Source: CAMYMQ01 sp963730305
GTDB taxonomy: Bacteria; Pseudomonadota; Alphaproteobacteria; Bin65
Reading direction: 5' to 3'
DNA: 64,000 nt
Assembly (NCBI GenBank): GCA_963730305.1
Contig: CAVSRB010000007.1
Coordinates: forward strand, 1-64,000
Positions within the stretch are counted from its first letter, which is position 1. Every line of letters starts with the position of its first letter. Positions 32,352 to 41,461 of the stretch are shown here, one piece after another. The position numbers and the translations under genes were made by a program. The notes below the pieces were generated by a model that was not told where the DNA came from, did no database searches, and was given only the letters and a program-made list of their open reading frames with translations.

Positions 32352-32969
32352 ATGACAGCGATTCTGACCAACCTGCGCAACACGGTGATCGCCGGGGTGA
32401 TCGCCGTGATCGTGATGGTCGTCGTCGTCGGCCTGGTGCTCGGCTTCCCCATGTTCGAGGCCAGGAGCTGGTGGGCCTTCCTGTTCCGCTGGCTCCATGT
32501 CGTCTCGGGCATCATGTGGGTCGGCCTGCTGTACTACCTGAATTTCGTCCAGATCCCGACCATGCCCAAGATCCCCGACGAGATGAAGCCCGCGCTGGGC
32601 AAGTTCATCGTGCCGACGCTCCTGTTCTGGTTCCGCTGGGCCGCCAACGCGACCATCGTCACCGGCCTGCTGCTGGCGTGGCTGAGCCCGACCACCGGCG
32701 GCCTCGGCAACGCGCTCGCCCTGGGCATCACCAACGGCGGCGCCAGCACGCCGATCGGCATCGGCATGTGGATCGGCATCATCCTGTGGTTCAACGTCTG
32801 GTTCGTGATCTGGCCCCACCAGAAGAAGGCGCTCGGCATGGTCGAGGCCGGGCCCGAGGCCAAGGCCCGCTCGGCCCGGATCGCATTCTACATCTCGCGT
32901 CTCAACACGATCCTGTCGCTGCCCATGCTCTACTGCATGGTGGCGGCCCAGAACCGCGGCTTCGGTTGA
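32352..32969 (+). CDS. PuuD/urate-oxidase-N-like membrane protein
   Basis: A 205-residue protein with five to six transmembrane helices. RWLHVVSGIMWVGLLYYLNF, followed by conserved His/Trp positions (WFRWAANATIVTGLLL, FNVWFVIWPHQKKAL), matches the membrane part of urate hydroxylase PuuD. Typical PuuD proteins carry a C-terminal cytochrome c domain that is missing here, and the other purine catabolism genes are not nearby. It may instead be a related haem-type membrane protein. ATG 32352 follows GGGGGCCC. Confidence 0.65.
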   Translation: MTAILTNLRNTVIAGVIAVIVMVVVVGLVLGFPMFEARSWWAFLFRWLHVVSGIMWVGLLYYLNFVQIPTMPKIPDEMKPALGKFIVPTLLFWFRWAANATIVTGLLLAWLSPTTGGLGNALALGITNGGASTPIGIGMWIGIILWFNVWFVIWPHQKKALGMVEAGPEAKARSARIAFYISRLNTILSLPMLYCMVAAQNRGFG

Positions 32970-33201
32970 CGGGGGATCGCCGGCAAGGTCCGAAATAGAT
33001 GCGATGCAATCCAGGCAATGGCTGGACGCTTCGCAAGCGCGTCTTATCTCGGTACAATTGCACCGAAACTACCGGCGGGACGTCTCTCCGCATCCAATCG
33101 ACGGAACATCCCTTGCATCGAACGGCGCTGCCGGCCAGGTAGCCCGCCGGGTGGCTTTCGAATGCTTTCCGACGACAACCAAAACCAGGGAGAAGGCCAG
33201 C

Positions 33202-33804
33202 ATGGCGTTTGAACTTCCCGACCTACCCTACGCGCGCAACGGACTGGATCCGCATATTTCCGAGCGCACCCTCGAGTTCCATCACGGCAAGCACCACGCG
33301 ACCTACGTGACCAACCTCAACAACCTGGTCAAGGACACGCCGCTCGCCAGCGAGAGCCTCGAAGGCGTGATCAAGGCGGTGGCCGGCGACGCATCGAAGG
33401 CAGGCGTGTTCAACAACGCGGCCCAAGTCTGGAACCACACCTTCTATTGGAACTCGATGAAGCCGGGCGGCGGCGGCACCCCGTCGGGCGCGGTCGCGGC
33501 CAAGATCGACGCCGACTTCGGCAGCTTCGACAAGTTCGCCGAGGAGCTGAAGACCGCGGGCGCGACCCAGTTCGGCAGCGGCTGGGCCTGGCTGGTCCTC
33601 GACGGCGGCACGCTCAAGGTCACCAAGACCGCCAACGCCGACCTGCCGCTGGCCCACGGCCAGACCGCGCTGCTCACCGTCGACGTGTGGGAGCACGCCT
33701 ACTATCTCGACTACCAGAACCGGCGGCCGGACTACCTGTCGACCTTCCTCGACAGCCTGGTCAACTGGGACTTCGTCGAGGCGAACCTGTCCGCGGCGTC
33801 GTAA
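33202..33804 (+). CDS. sodB: Superoxide dismutase, Fe/Mn type
   Basis: Removes superoxide in the cytosol. It has 200 residues; metal ligands are His in LEFHHGKHHATYV, His in VWNHTFYWNSM, and Asp/His in VDVWEHAYYLDY. The FYWNSM and AGATQFGSGWAWL segments resemble the Fe-SOD branch common in alphaproteobacteria. GGGAGAAGG lies before ATG 33202. It stands alone with a 230-base upstream region. Confidence 0.94.
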   Translation: MAFELPDLPYARNGLDPHISERTLEFHHGKHHATYVTNLNNLVKDTPLASESLEGVIKAVAGDASKAGVFNNAAQVWNHTFYWNSMKPGGGGTPSGAVAAKIDADFGSFDKFAEELKTAGATQFGSGWAWLVLDGGTLKVTKTANADLPLAHGQTALLTVDVWEHAYYLDYQNRRPDYLSTFLDSLVNWDFVEANLSAAS

Positions 33805-33907
33805 CCCGACCGGATGACCGCCGCCGGGCGACGCGCCTGAACGCTTGAATCCCCGCCGCCCCGGCGACCGACCGGCCGCCGGCGGCGGGGACACGGAGGC
33901 GTCACGG

Positions 33908-34644
33908 GTGATCGTGCTGTTTACCGACTTCGGACTGGCCGGCCCCTATGTCGGCGAGATGAAGGCGGTGCTGGCACGCGCGGCGCCCGGCGCGCCGGTC
34001 ATCGACCTGATGCACGATGCGCCGGCGCACGATCCGCGCCCGGCGGCCTATCTCCTCGCCGCCCTCGCCGATCCGCACCGCTTTCCCGCCGGCACCGTGT
34101 TCGTCGGCGTGGTCGATCCCGGCGTCGGCAGTGAACGCATGCCGGTCGCCCTGGAGGCCGACGGCCGCTGGTTCGTCGGGCCCCACAACGGCCTGTTCGA
34201 GCTGGTCGCGCGCCGCGCCGAAACCTGCGCCTGGCACCGCATCGACTGGCGCCCGCAACGTCTCTCCGCTTCCTTCCACGGCCGCGACCTGTTCGCCCCG
34301 GTCGCCGGACGCCTGTTCGGCGGCGACGACAGCGGCCTGGCCGCGATGACGCCGGCCGACGACCGCCCCGGCGCCGCCTGGCCCGACGACCTCGCCGAGA
34401 TCGTCTATGCCGACGCCTTCGGCAACGCCATGACCGGGCTGCGCGCGGACGCCCTGCCGCCCGAGACGCGGCTGGTGGCGATGGGCGAGGTGCTGGAGCG
34501 GCGGCGCACCTTCGCCGAGGCGACGGTCAGCGAGGCCTTCTGGTACGAGAACAGCTCGGCCTGGCCGAGATCGCGGTGAACCAGGGCTCGGCGGTGCGCA
34601 TCCTCGGGCTGGAGCCGGGCGCGCCCGTCGCGATCGCCGACTGA
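33908..34644 (+). CDS. SAM hydrolase / hydroxide adenosyltransferase (DUF62), frameshifted
   Basis: A DUF62-family enzyme expected to hydrolyse S-adenosylmethionine to adenosine and methionine. Seen: VLFTDFGLAGPYVGEMKAV, Asp/His-rich DLMHDAPAHDPRPAAYLL, VGVVDPGVGS, WFVGPHNGLFE, and the C-terminal YADAFGNAMTGL. A deletion of one base near 34555 breaks the end (YENS, then LGLAEIAVNQGSAVRIL). GTG 33908 is chosen as start with GGAGG eight bases before it; upstream extension in frame is unsupported. Confidence 0.8.
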
Positions 34645-34646
34645 GC

Positions 34647-35045
34647 TCAGCCGGCGGCGACCCCGCCACCGACCGGGATCAGGGCAGCCGCCACCCGGCG
34701 GCCTTCGATCAGGAGCAGGTTGTAGGTCCGGCAGGCGGCGCCGCTGTCCATCGGCTCGAGCCCGACGCCGCGCTCGCGCAGCGCCGCCGACAGCGCCCTG
34801 GGCGGCGGCAGCAACTGCGGCCCGCAGCCGACGATGACCAGCTCGATGCCGCGGTCCGGCTCGAACAGCGGCGCGACGGAGTCCGCCGTCGCCTCGCCGA
34901 GCGCGCCGACCGGCCAGTCGGCGACCAGGCCGCTGGTGACCAGGATCGGGCCGTCATACAGGTGGCCGCCGATGCGGAAGCCGTCCGGCCCGTAGCCGTC
35001 GATGTAGGAAGCGTCGGGCGGCCGCTCGTCGGTCAGGTCGACCAC
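34647..35045 (-). CDS. MTH938-domain protein (NDUFAF3-like)
   Basis: A 132-residue cytosolic protein of the MTH938/DUF498 family. The core is YGPDGFRIGGHLYDGPILV and IELVIVGCGPQLLPPPRALS, then the conserved AACRTYNLLLIEGRRVAAAL. Homologues next to secF in alphaproteobacteria are related to mitochondrial NDUFAF3, a complex I assembly factor. GTG 35045 is used as start; it lies 16 bases after the secF stop, suggesting co-transcription with secD-secF. Confidence 0.8.
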   Translation of the reverse strand: MVDLTDERPPDASYIDGYGPDGFRIGGHLYDGPILVTSGLVADWPVGALGEATADSVAPLFEPDRGIELVIVGCGPQLLPPPRALSAALRERGVGLEPMDSGAACRTYNLLLIEGRRVAAALIPVGGGVAAG

Positions 35046-35061
35046 GTGACAGCCAATCGGG

Positions 35062-36312
35062 TCACGGTTGTTCGACCACCGCGCCCGCGCCGGCCTTGCC
35101 GTCGTCCTCGTCCGCGGCGGCCTCGCGCCGGGGGCCGCGGCGGATGTTGATCATCAGCAGCAGCGGCACGGCGAGGCAGATCGACGAGTAGGTGCCGATC
35201 ACCACGCCCCAGATCAGCGCGATCGAGAAGTCCTGGATCACCTCGCCGCCGATCACGAGCAGCGCGACGACCGAGAGCATGGTCGTGAAGCTGGTCAGCG
35301 TGGTGCGCGACAGCGTCTCGTTGATGCTCAGGTTCATCAGCTCCGGCAGCGGCATCTTCTTGTATTTTCGAAGATTCTCACGCACCCGGTCGAACACCAC
35401 GACGGTGTCGTTGATCGAGTAGCCGGCGATGGTCAGCACCGCGGCGACGGTCGCCAGCCCGAATTCGAGCTGGATCTCGCTGAACAGGCCGATGGTCAGC
35501 AGCACGTCGTGGGCCAGCGCGACCACGGCGGCGACGCCGAACTGCCACTCGAACCGGAACCAGACGTAGACCAGGATCGCGCCCAGCGCGAGCACGGTCG
35601 CGATGATGCCGGCCCGGATCAGCTCGTCGCCGACCTTCGGCCCGACATATTCCTGGCGGCGGAACGCCACCGTGGAGACCGCATCGTGCACCTGGGAGAC
35701 CAGCGCGTTGACCTTGGCCTTCTGGGCGGCGGTATCGTTGTCGGGCGGGACCTTGAGCAGGATCTCGACGTTCTTGCCGCCGGTCGATTTGACCGAGGCC
35801 GCCTTGATCGACGACAGCCGCTTCTGCACGTCGGAGACCGTCGCGTTGTTGAGGACGCCGGGCAGCACGAGCCCGTCGGCCGTGAGTCTTTGTTTCTTGG
35901 CGTCGTCCAGCGGGAACTCGACGGTCGACAGGGCGTTGCGAATCCGCTCGATCGTCTGGACCTGGCTCTCGTTGGATTTGGTCTGCTGCTCGATGCGGAT
36001 CTGGACGTAGGCGTTGGGGTTGCCGGTCTCGCCGATCGGCGCCGAGATCGACTGCAGCGAGACCTCGCCGAGGCCGAGGCCGTTAAGCGCTTCGCGCATC
36101 CGCCCCAGGTCCGCCTTGCGCGAGACGCCATTGGCGTCCTTGGCGCGGACCTCGATCAGGATGCCGCCGCGGAAGTCGATGCCGAAGTTCAGCCCCTGGG
36201 TGCCGTAGGAGATCGCCGCCAGGACCAGCAGCGTCCCCGAGAACAGGAAATAGGCCAGCCGGAATCGGACGAACGGGATCTTCGTGCCAGAGGGAATCAG
36301 TCGCAACAACAT
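35062..36312 (-). CDS. secF: Protein translocase subunit SecF
   Basis: Works with SecD to use proton force in late steps of protein export. It has 416 residues, about 100 longer than most. Six transmembrane helices are visible. Conserved NFGIDFRGG follows TM1 and the AGYSINDTVVVFDRVREN helix lies near residue 300. The extra length is in the first periplasmic loop (about residues 110-240), which contains repeated KSNESQVQTIE-like, Asp/Lys-rich segments. It lies directly downstream of secD (10 bases). Confidence 0.95.
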   Translation of the reverse strand: MLLRLIPSGTKIPFVRFRLAYFLFSGTLLVLAAISYGTQGLNFGIDFRGGILIEVRAKDANGVSRKADLGRMREALNGLGLGEVSLQSISAPIGETGNPNAYVQIRIEQQTKSNESQVQTIERIRNALSTVEFPLDDAKKQRLTADGLVLPGVLNNATVSDVQKRLSSIKAASVKSTGGKNVEILLKVPPDNDTAAQKAKVNALVSQVHDAVSTVAFRRQEYVGPKVGDELIRAGIIATVLALGAILVYVWFRFEWQFGVAAVVALAHDVLLTIGLFSEIQLEFGLATVAAVLTIAGYSINDTVVVFDRVRENLRKYKKMPLPELMNLSINETLSRTTLTSFTTMLSVVALLVIGGEVIQDFSIALIWGVVIGTYSSICLAVPLLLMINIRRGPRREAAADEDDGKAGAGAVVEQP

Positions 36313-36322
36313 GGTCTATCCC

Positions 36323-37936
36323 TCAGATCGGCAGCGTCGCCGGCCGCTTGCGCCGCCACCAGGTGATCACCATCAGCCGCGTCACCATCACTGCGGTGAA
36401 CATCGAGGTCGCGATGCCGATCGCCAGGGTGACGCCGAAGCCCTGCACCGGCCCGGTGCCGAACAGGAACAGGAGCAGTGCCGCGATGAATGTGGTCAGG
36501 TTCGAGTCGACGATCGTGGTCAGGGCGCGGCGATAGCCCGTGTCGATCGCGGACATCGGCGTTCGGCCCGCCCGTATCTCCTCGCGTATTCGCTCGAAGA
36601 TCAGCACGTTGGCGTCGACCGCCATGCCGATGGTCAAGACGATGCCGGCGATGCCGGGCAACGTCAGTGTCGCCTGCAACAGCGACAAGGCCGCCGCGAT
36701 CAGGATCAGGTTGAAGAGCAGCGCGACGTCGGCCATTACGCCGAACAGGCCGTAGGCGAGCACCATGAAGACGACGACCAGGATCAGGCCGATGATGCTG
36801 GCCAGCTTGCCCGCCTCGATCGAATCGGCGCCGAGCTCGGCGCCGACGGTGCGCTCCTCGACCACCTTCAGCGGCGCCGGCAGCGCGCCCGCGCGCAGCA
36901 GGATCGACAGGTTGCTCGCCGACTGGACGGTGAAGTTGCCGTAGATGATGCCCGAGCCGCCGCAGATCACGCCGTCGATGCGCGGCGCCGACAGCACCTT
37001 GTTGTCGAGCACGATGGCGAAGCGCTTCTTCAGGTTCCGCCGGGTGATGTTGCAGAAGATCTTCGACCCCTCGGTGTCGAAGCGGAAGGCGACCACCGGC
37101 CGGCCGTCCTGGAAGCTCTGGCTGGCGTCGACCAGGTGGCTGCCGTCGAGCGCCGGCTCGGCGATGACCAGCACGTATTTCTCGCCCGCGTCCTCGCTCG
37201 GCAGCAGCTTGTCGCCCGGCGGCACGGTCATGTTCGCGGACGGTTCGACCGACTGGTCGACCAGGTGGAAGGTCATCTTGGCGGTGGTGCCGATGATGTC
37301 CTTGAGCTGCTGCGGGTCGGCGACGCCGGGCACCTGGACCAGGATGCGGTCGTCGCCCTGGCGCTGGATGCTCGGCTCCTTGGTGCCGGTCTCGTCGACG
37401 CGGCGGCGGATCACCTCGATCGACTGGTCGATCACCCGGTTCTGCAGCTCGCGCAGGCCGGCCTCGGTGAAGCGGATCGTGATCAGGCCGTTGTCGGCGA
37501 CGGTGAACGTGTAGCGCGACGAGCCGCCGGAGAACAGGTTACCGTTGCCCGACAGGTCGCGAATGATGCTGTTCAGCGCCCGCCGCGCCGTGTCGCGCTG
37601 GTCGAGCTTGGCGAGGCGGACGGTGATCGTCCGCTGCTTGGTATGGATGATCGGGCGCTGGCTGTAGAGGATCCGCCACTTGGGGTCGCGGAAGGTCTTG
37701 CGGATGCGGGCGGCGAGGTCCTTGAACTGGTCCGCGACGACCGGGCCCATGTTCACTTCGAACAACAGATGCGCGCCGCCCTGGAGGTCGAGGCCCAGGT
37801 TGAACTGCTGGCTCGGCAGCCAGCCCGGGATCTCCTTGTCCGCCTGCTTGCCGACCAGGTTCGGGGCCGCGAACGCCACCCCGAGCAGGCAGACCATGAT
37901 GATGGTGATCACCTGAACGCGCGAAATATTGATCAT
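36323..37936 (-). CDS. secD: Protein translocase subunit SecD
   Basis: Partner of SecF in the Sec translocon. It has 537 residues: TM1 near the N-terminus, then the large P1 periplasmic domain with LGLDLQGGAHLLFEV, and a C-terminal membrane part with TLTLPGIAGIVLTIGMAVDA and DANVLIFERIREE. ATG 37936. Clean sequence. Upstream yajC ends 48 bases before it. Confidence 0.97.
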   Translation of the reverse strand: MINISRVQVITIIMVCLLGVAFAAPNLVGKQADKEIPGWLPSQQFNLGLDLQGGAHLLFEVNMGPVVADQFKDLAARIRKTFRDPKWRILYSQRPIIHTKQRTITVRLAKLDQRDTARRALNSIIRDLSGNGNLFSGGSSRYTFTVADNGLITIRFTEAGLRELQNRVIDQSIEVIRRRVDETGTKEPSIQRQGDDRILVQVPGVADPQQLKDIIGTTAKMTFHLVDQSVEPSANMTVPPGDKLLPSEDAGEKYVLVIAEPALDGSHLVDASQSFQDGRPVVAFRFDTEGSKIFCNITRRNLKKRFAIVLDNKVLSAPRIDGVICGGSGIIYGNFTVQSASNLSILLRAGALPAPLKVVEERTVGAELGADSIEAGKLASIIGLILVVVFMVLAYGLFGVMADVALLFNLILIAAALSLLQATLTLPGIAGIVLTIGMAVDANVLIFERIREEIRAGRTPMSAIDTGYRRALTTIVDSNLTTFIAALLLFLFGTGPVQGFGVTLAIGIATSMFTAVMVTRLMVITWWRRKRPATLPI

Positions 37937-37984
37937 GGAATTCGAACCGGACGCTCGTTCGCTACCGTGGGCGAGGCCGCCGGA

Positions 37985-38383
37985 TCAGCGGCCGCCGAAC
38001 AGCCGCTTCAGCGGGTTGACGGGCTTGTCGGCGCCGTCGTTGGCGGCCTGGGCGCCGCCGTTCTCGCCCGCCGTGCGGTTGAGCACGGTCTGCACGGCGT
38101 TGCGGTCGATCTTGACCTTCACTTCCTTGGCGATCTCGATCTCGATCTCGCTGCCCTCGCCGGCGCGGGTGACCTTGCCGATGATGCCGCCGGTGGTCAG
38201 CACCTTGTCGTTGCGCTTGAGGTTCGAGACCAGCATCCGGTGCTCTTTGGCACGCTTCTGCTGCGGTCGGATCATGAAGAAGTACATGACCACGAACAGC
38301 AGCGCGATCATGATCAGGAAGGAAAAGTTACCCCCTGGACCAGCCGGGCTCGCGCTCGCCGCAAACGCCTCGGAAATCAGCAT
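37985..38383 (-). CDS. yajC: Preprotein translocase auxiliary subunit YajC
   Basis: A small SecDF-associated membrane protein. It has 132 residues; an N-terminal Ala-rich stretch precedes a single transmembrane helix (FSFLIMIALLFVVMYFFMIR), then the family signature PQQKRAKEHRMLVSNLKRND and the GGIIGKVTRAG core. The C-terminus is extended with NPLKRLFGGR. First gene of the yajC-secD-secF block. Confidence 0.95.
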   Translation of the reverse strand: MLISEAFAASASPAGPGGNFSFLIMIALLFVVMYFFMIRPQQKRAKEHRMLVSNLKRNDKVLTTGGIIGKVTRAGEGSEIEIEIAKEVKVKIDRNAVQTVLNRTAGENGGAQAANDGADKPVNPLKRLFGGR

Positions 38384-38632
38384 GAAACTCTCCTGTGGGT
38401 GGCGGGTTTCGCCGCCGGAACCGGTGCCGGACTATAGCCGTTGCCATAGCCCGCGCAAGCCCTGCGGCCGATTGGTCGCGGGCGCCGCTGATTTGACGCT
38501 CCGGCCGTCTGTGATAGGTTGCGCGCCGTCGCGCGTGGCGCCTTCTCGGGCCCCTATATAGCGTGCAAATCCGGATTTGTTAGGGCATTTCTAGTGCGAT
38601 CGGGCCCGGCCCGCGCGCGATAGCGGCAAGCA
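38384..38632. promoter_or_regulatory. Divergent promoter region for yajC and the DUF815 ATPase
   Basis: A 249-base gap between divergent genes. It has a TATATAG -10-like motif near 38552-38558 on the plus strand, followed by an AT-rich leader (GTGCAAATCC, GGATTTGTTAGG). No gene seen in it. Confidence 0.4.
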
Positions 38633-39491
38633 ATGGACGATTCGACAGACTCCGCACTGATCCGGCGCATCGCCGACGCGCTCGAGCGGCTGGCGCCGCC
38701 GCCGCCGGCCTCGGCCGGCCTCGACGAGGGCGACGCCTTCATCTGGCACGCCGACGGCGACCGGCTGGAGGTCGTGCCCAAGGTCAACCGGGTCGACATC
38801 GGCCTGCTCAAGGGCCTGGAACAGCAGCGCGCGGCGCTGGAAAGCAACACCCGCCGCTTCGCCGAGGGGCTGCCCGCCAACAACGCGCTGCTGTGGGGCG
38901 CGCGCGGCACCGGCAAGAGCTCGCTGGTCAAGGCGGTCCACGCCGCGGTCAACGCCGAGATCGATACGCCGCTCGCCCTGGTCGAGATCCACCGCGAGGA
39001 CATCCCCTCGCTGCCCCGCCTGCTGACCCTGCTCAAGGCGGCCGACGCGCCGCTGCATCCTGTTCTGCGACGACCTGTCGTTCGACGGCGAGGACGCCTC
39101 CTACAAGTCGCTCAAGGCGGTGCTCGAGGGCGGCATCGAGGGCCGGCCCGACAACGTCGTCTTCTACGCCACCTCGAACCGGCGCCACCTGATGCCGCGC
39201 GACATGATCGAGAACGAGCGCTCGACCGCGATCAACCCGTCCGAGGCGGTCGAGGAGAAGGTCTCGCTGTCCGACCGGTTCGGCCTGTGGCTCGGCTTCC
39301 ACAATTGCGACCAGGACACCTTCTTCGCGATCATCGAGGGCTACGCCGAGGCCTACGGCCTGCCGATCGGGACCGACGACCTCCGCGCCCAGGCGGTCGA
39401 ATGGTCGATGGCCCGCGGCTCGCGCTCGGGCCGCGTCGCCTGGCAGTTCATCCAGGACCTCGCCGGCCGGCTGGGCAAGCGGCTGGATTAG
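38633..39491 (+). CDS. DUF815 AAA-type ATPase, frameshifted
   Basis: A soluble ATPase of about 285 residues. Walker A LLWGARGTGKSSLVKA lies near residue 85, Walker B LFCDDLSF near residue 145, and then sensor-like YATSNRRHLMPRDM and a C-terminal lid rich in GLWLGFHNCDQD. The family is found beside protein-export genes in proteobacteria; its target is not known. A one-base insertion near 39050 splits the protein before the Walker B strand (KAAD-, then RRFILFCDD). It starts at ATG 38633. Confidence 0.85.
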
Positions 39492-39497
39492 GCGCCC

Positions 39498-39938
39498 CTA
39501 GCGAATCCGCGGCTGCATCTCCCCGACCGGCGCGATCGTCCGCAGCGACCGCCGCAGCGCCGCATAGTCCTCGGCGCCGAGCAGACGTTCGTACTTGGCC
39601 TCCAGCCGCCGGTTGAAGCGGTGGACCAGCGCCGTCACGTCGAGCGCGGCCTGCGTCGGCACCACCAGCTTGGCCCGGCGGTCGGTGGGATCCGGCCGGC
39701 GCTCGACGTAGCCCAGCCGCTCCAGATCGTCGACCAGCTCCCCCATCGCCGCCTTGCCCATGCCCGCCCGCCCGGCGAGCGTGGTCGCCCGGGTTCCCGC
39801 CGCATCGATGTTGGCGAAGACGGCGCCGTGCTTGGGCCGGATGTCGCCGTGGCCATGCCGGTGCAGGGTCCGCGTCAGCTGCGCCGCGCTGGCCTGGTAG
39901 GCGTAGAGCAGCAGGGACTGGGTATAGGGATCAGTCAT
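39498..39938 (-). CDS. MarR-family transcriptional regulator
   Basis: A 146-residue winged-helix dimer. The DNA-binding helix-turn-helix reads ATTLAGRAGMGKAAMGELVD, followed by the wing YVERRPDPTDRRAKLV. MarR regulators respond to small aromatic ligands or oxidants. Divergent from an NTF2-like gene, with a candidate operator between them (39955-39977), so it probably controls both. It converges with the DUF815 ATPase (6 bases). Confidence 0.85.
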   Translation of the reverse strand: MTDPYTQSLLLYAYQASAAQLTRTLHRHGHGDIRPKHGAVFANIDAAGTRATTLAGRAGMGKAAMGELVDDLERLGYVERRPDPTDRRAKLVVPTQAALDVTALVHRFNRRLEAKYERLLGAEDYAALRRSLRTIAPVGEMQPRIR

Positions 39939-39939
39939 G

Positions 39940-39968
39940 TTGACAGTTTAAAACGGTAGCCATATCGT
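39940..39968 (+). promoter_or_regulatory. Promoter of the NTF2-like gene
   Basis: TTGACA (39940-39945), 17-base spacer, TATCGT (39963-39968). The start site would lie about 25 bases before ATG 40000. The -10 overlaps the inverted repeat thought to bind the MarR protein. Confidence 0.55.
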
Positions 39969-39977
39969 CTGGCAACC
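39955..39977. promoter_or_regulatory. Candidate MarR operator
   Basis: The inverted repeat GGTAGCCA (39955-39962) and TGGCAACC (39970-39977) has eight-base arms with one mismatch and a seven-base spacer. It sits exactly between the divergent marR-like and NTF2-like genes and over the -10 of the latter. Confidence 0.5.
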
Positions 39978-39999
39978 ATACTATATCAGGATAACCGCC

Positions 40000-40452
40000 A
40001 TGACATCTCGTTCGCACACTGAAACGGCTGTTGCGCAGGTCGTCGATGCGCTCGTTGCGGCCTGGAATGACCACGACGAACAGGCCTTCGCCCGCCCCTT
40101 CGCCGCGGACGCCGATTTCACCAACGTCTTCGGCATGCGCGCCCGGGGCCGCACCTCCATCGCGGCGTTCCACGCCCCGATCTTCCGGACGATCTTCAAG
40201 GACAGTCGTCTGGTCGCCACCGACACGCATATCCGCTTCCTGCGTCCGGACGTCGCCGCGGTCGACATCGGCTGGGAGATGACCGGCGCCCGCGATCCCC
40301 AGGGCAACGAATGGCCGCGCCGCCGCGGCCTGATGAATCTGGTCGTCGCCAACGACAACGGCGCGTGGTCGATCGCGGTCATGCACAACATGGACCTCGA
40401 TTCGGAGGACATGGCCGAGGCCCAGGCCGCGCTGCAGCAGGAACCGGCCTGA
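40000..40452 (+). CDS. SgcJ/EcaC-type NTF2-like protein
   Basis: A 150-residue cone-shaped fold of the SnoaL/NTF2-like superfamily. It has VDALVAAWNDHDEQAFARPF, then FGMRARGRTSIAAFHAPIFR and DVAAVDIGWEMTG. Family members act as isomerases, hydrolases or binding domains for small molecules; no catalytic set is obvious. ATG 40000. Likely under the divergent MarR regulator. Confidence 0.75.
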   Translation: MTSRSHTETAVAQVVDALVAAWNDHDEQAFARPFAADADFTNVFGMRARGRTSIAAFHAPIFRTIFKDSRLVATDTHIRFLRPDVAAVDIGWEMTGARDPQGNEWPRRRGLMNLVVANDNGAWSIAVMHNMDLDSEDMAEAQAALQQEPA

Positions 40453-40585
40453 CAAAAGCCGGCTGCTGACACGCGCGGGTCCCTTGTCTACTCTCCGCGG
40501 CGGCGCCCACGACCGGCCTGACGACCCCGCGGGGCACCCAGCAGCGCCTATCCCGAAAACCTCCCTGTCGAAGGAAACAACAAGA

Positions 40586-41389
40586 ATGAAACGAGGACAC
40601 GAGTCCCTGCTTCGCGTGACAGCGGCACTGTCGGTCACCGCAATGATGACGACGGCGGCCGCCCTCCTCGGCGCCACCGCCGCCGACGCCGCCACCTACT
40701 ACGGCAAATCCGTCTCCTTCGGGCACGGCATCGCCCGGATCGCGGTCCGGACCGACGCCGCCGGCAAGCTGTCCAGCATCGAAGTGCGGATGAGCCGCTA
40801 TGCCCTGTCCGGGCTGCCGACCAGGCTCAGCAAGATGAACAAGGAGGGGTCGTGGGAGTATCGGCTGCCCATGCCGACCACGGGCCCGCGGACCATCTAC
40901 CGCGAGGTCGTCGTCGACTGGAACCCCAAGGGGCACCCGCCGCCGCACGTCTACACGGTCCCCCACTTCGACTTCCACTTCTACCTGACCAGCGCCGCCG
41001 AGGTCGCCAAGGTCAAGTTCACCGGCCCCAAGGATCCGGCGACCCAGGTCGCGGACGCCGGCCTGGTCCCGGCCGGCTACAAGGTGATCCCGGACACCGC
41101 CGTCGACAACATGGGCGTCCACGCCGTCGACCTGGCCGCGCCGGAGTTCCACGGCAAGCCGTTCACCGCGACCTTCATCTACGGCTACTACAAGGGCCGG
41201 CTCACCTTCATCGAGCCGATGGTCACCCGGGCCTACCTGCTGACGCGGCCCCGGGCGAGCTGGAAGATCAAGCGGCCGCAGCGCTACAGCTTCCCCGGCG
41301 CCTACCCGACCGGCTACGGCGTGCGCTACGAAGCCGCCCGCAAGGCCTACGTGATCAGCCTCGACGGCCTGAAAGACTGGAAGAAATGA
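40586..41389 (+). CDS. Exported TTHB210-like/DUF5602 protein
   Basis: A 267-residue exported protein. A signal peptide ends TAADAATYYG. The mature part shows VYTVPHFDFHFYLTS, a His-rich segment typical of TTHB210-like and DUF5602 domains, with other aromatics (FIYGYYKGRLTFIEPM, YSFPGAYPTGYGVRYE). Biochemical role is unknown; the His/Asp cluster could bind a metal. ATG 40586, with AAGGAAAC upstream. Confidence 0.6.
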   Translation: MKRGHESLLRVTAALSVTAMMTTAAALLGATAADAATYYGKSVSFGHGIARIAVRTDAAGKLSSIEVRMSRYALSGLPTRLSKMNKEGSWEYRLPMPTTGPRTIYREVVVDWNPKGHPPPHVYTVPHFDFHFYLTSAAEVAKVKFTGPKDPATQVADAGLVPAGYKVIPDTAVDNMGVHAVDLAAPEFHGKPFTATFIYGYYKGRLTFIEPMVTRAYLLTRPRASWKIKRPQRYSFPGAYPTGYGVRYEAARKAYVISLDGLKDWKK

Positions 41390-41461
41390 CCGGTCGGCGG
41401 CCGGCCGGGCGACGGTCGGCCGCCGACTCCCTGCCCCCGCAAGAATGAACCGCATCCGCCC

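Noticed and set aside
36284..38437. A 717-codon frame opposite secD and yajC
   Set aside because: Antisense to intact secD with no domains; a shadow frame.
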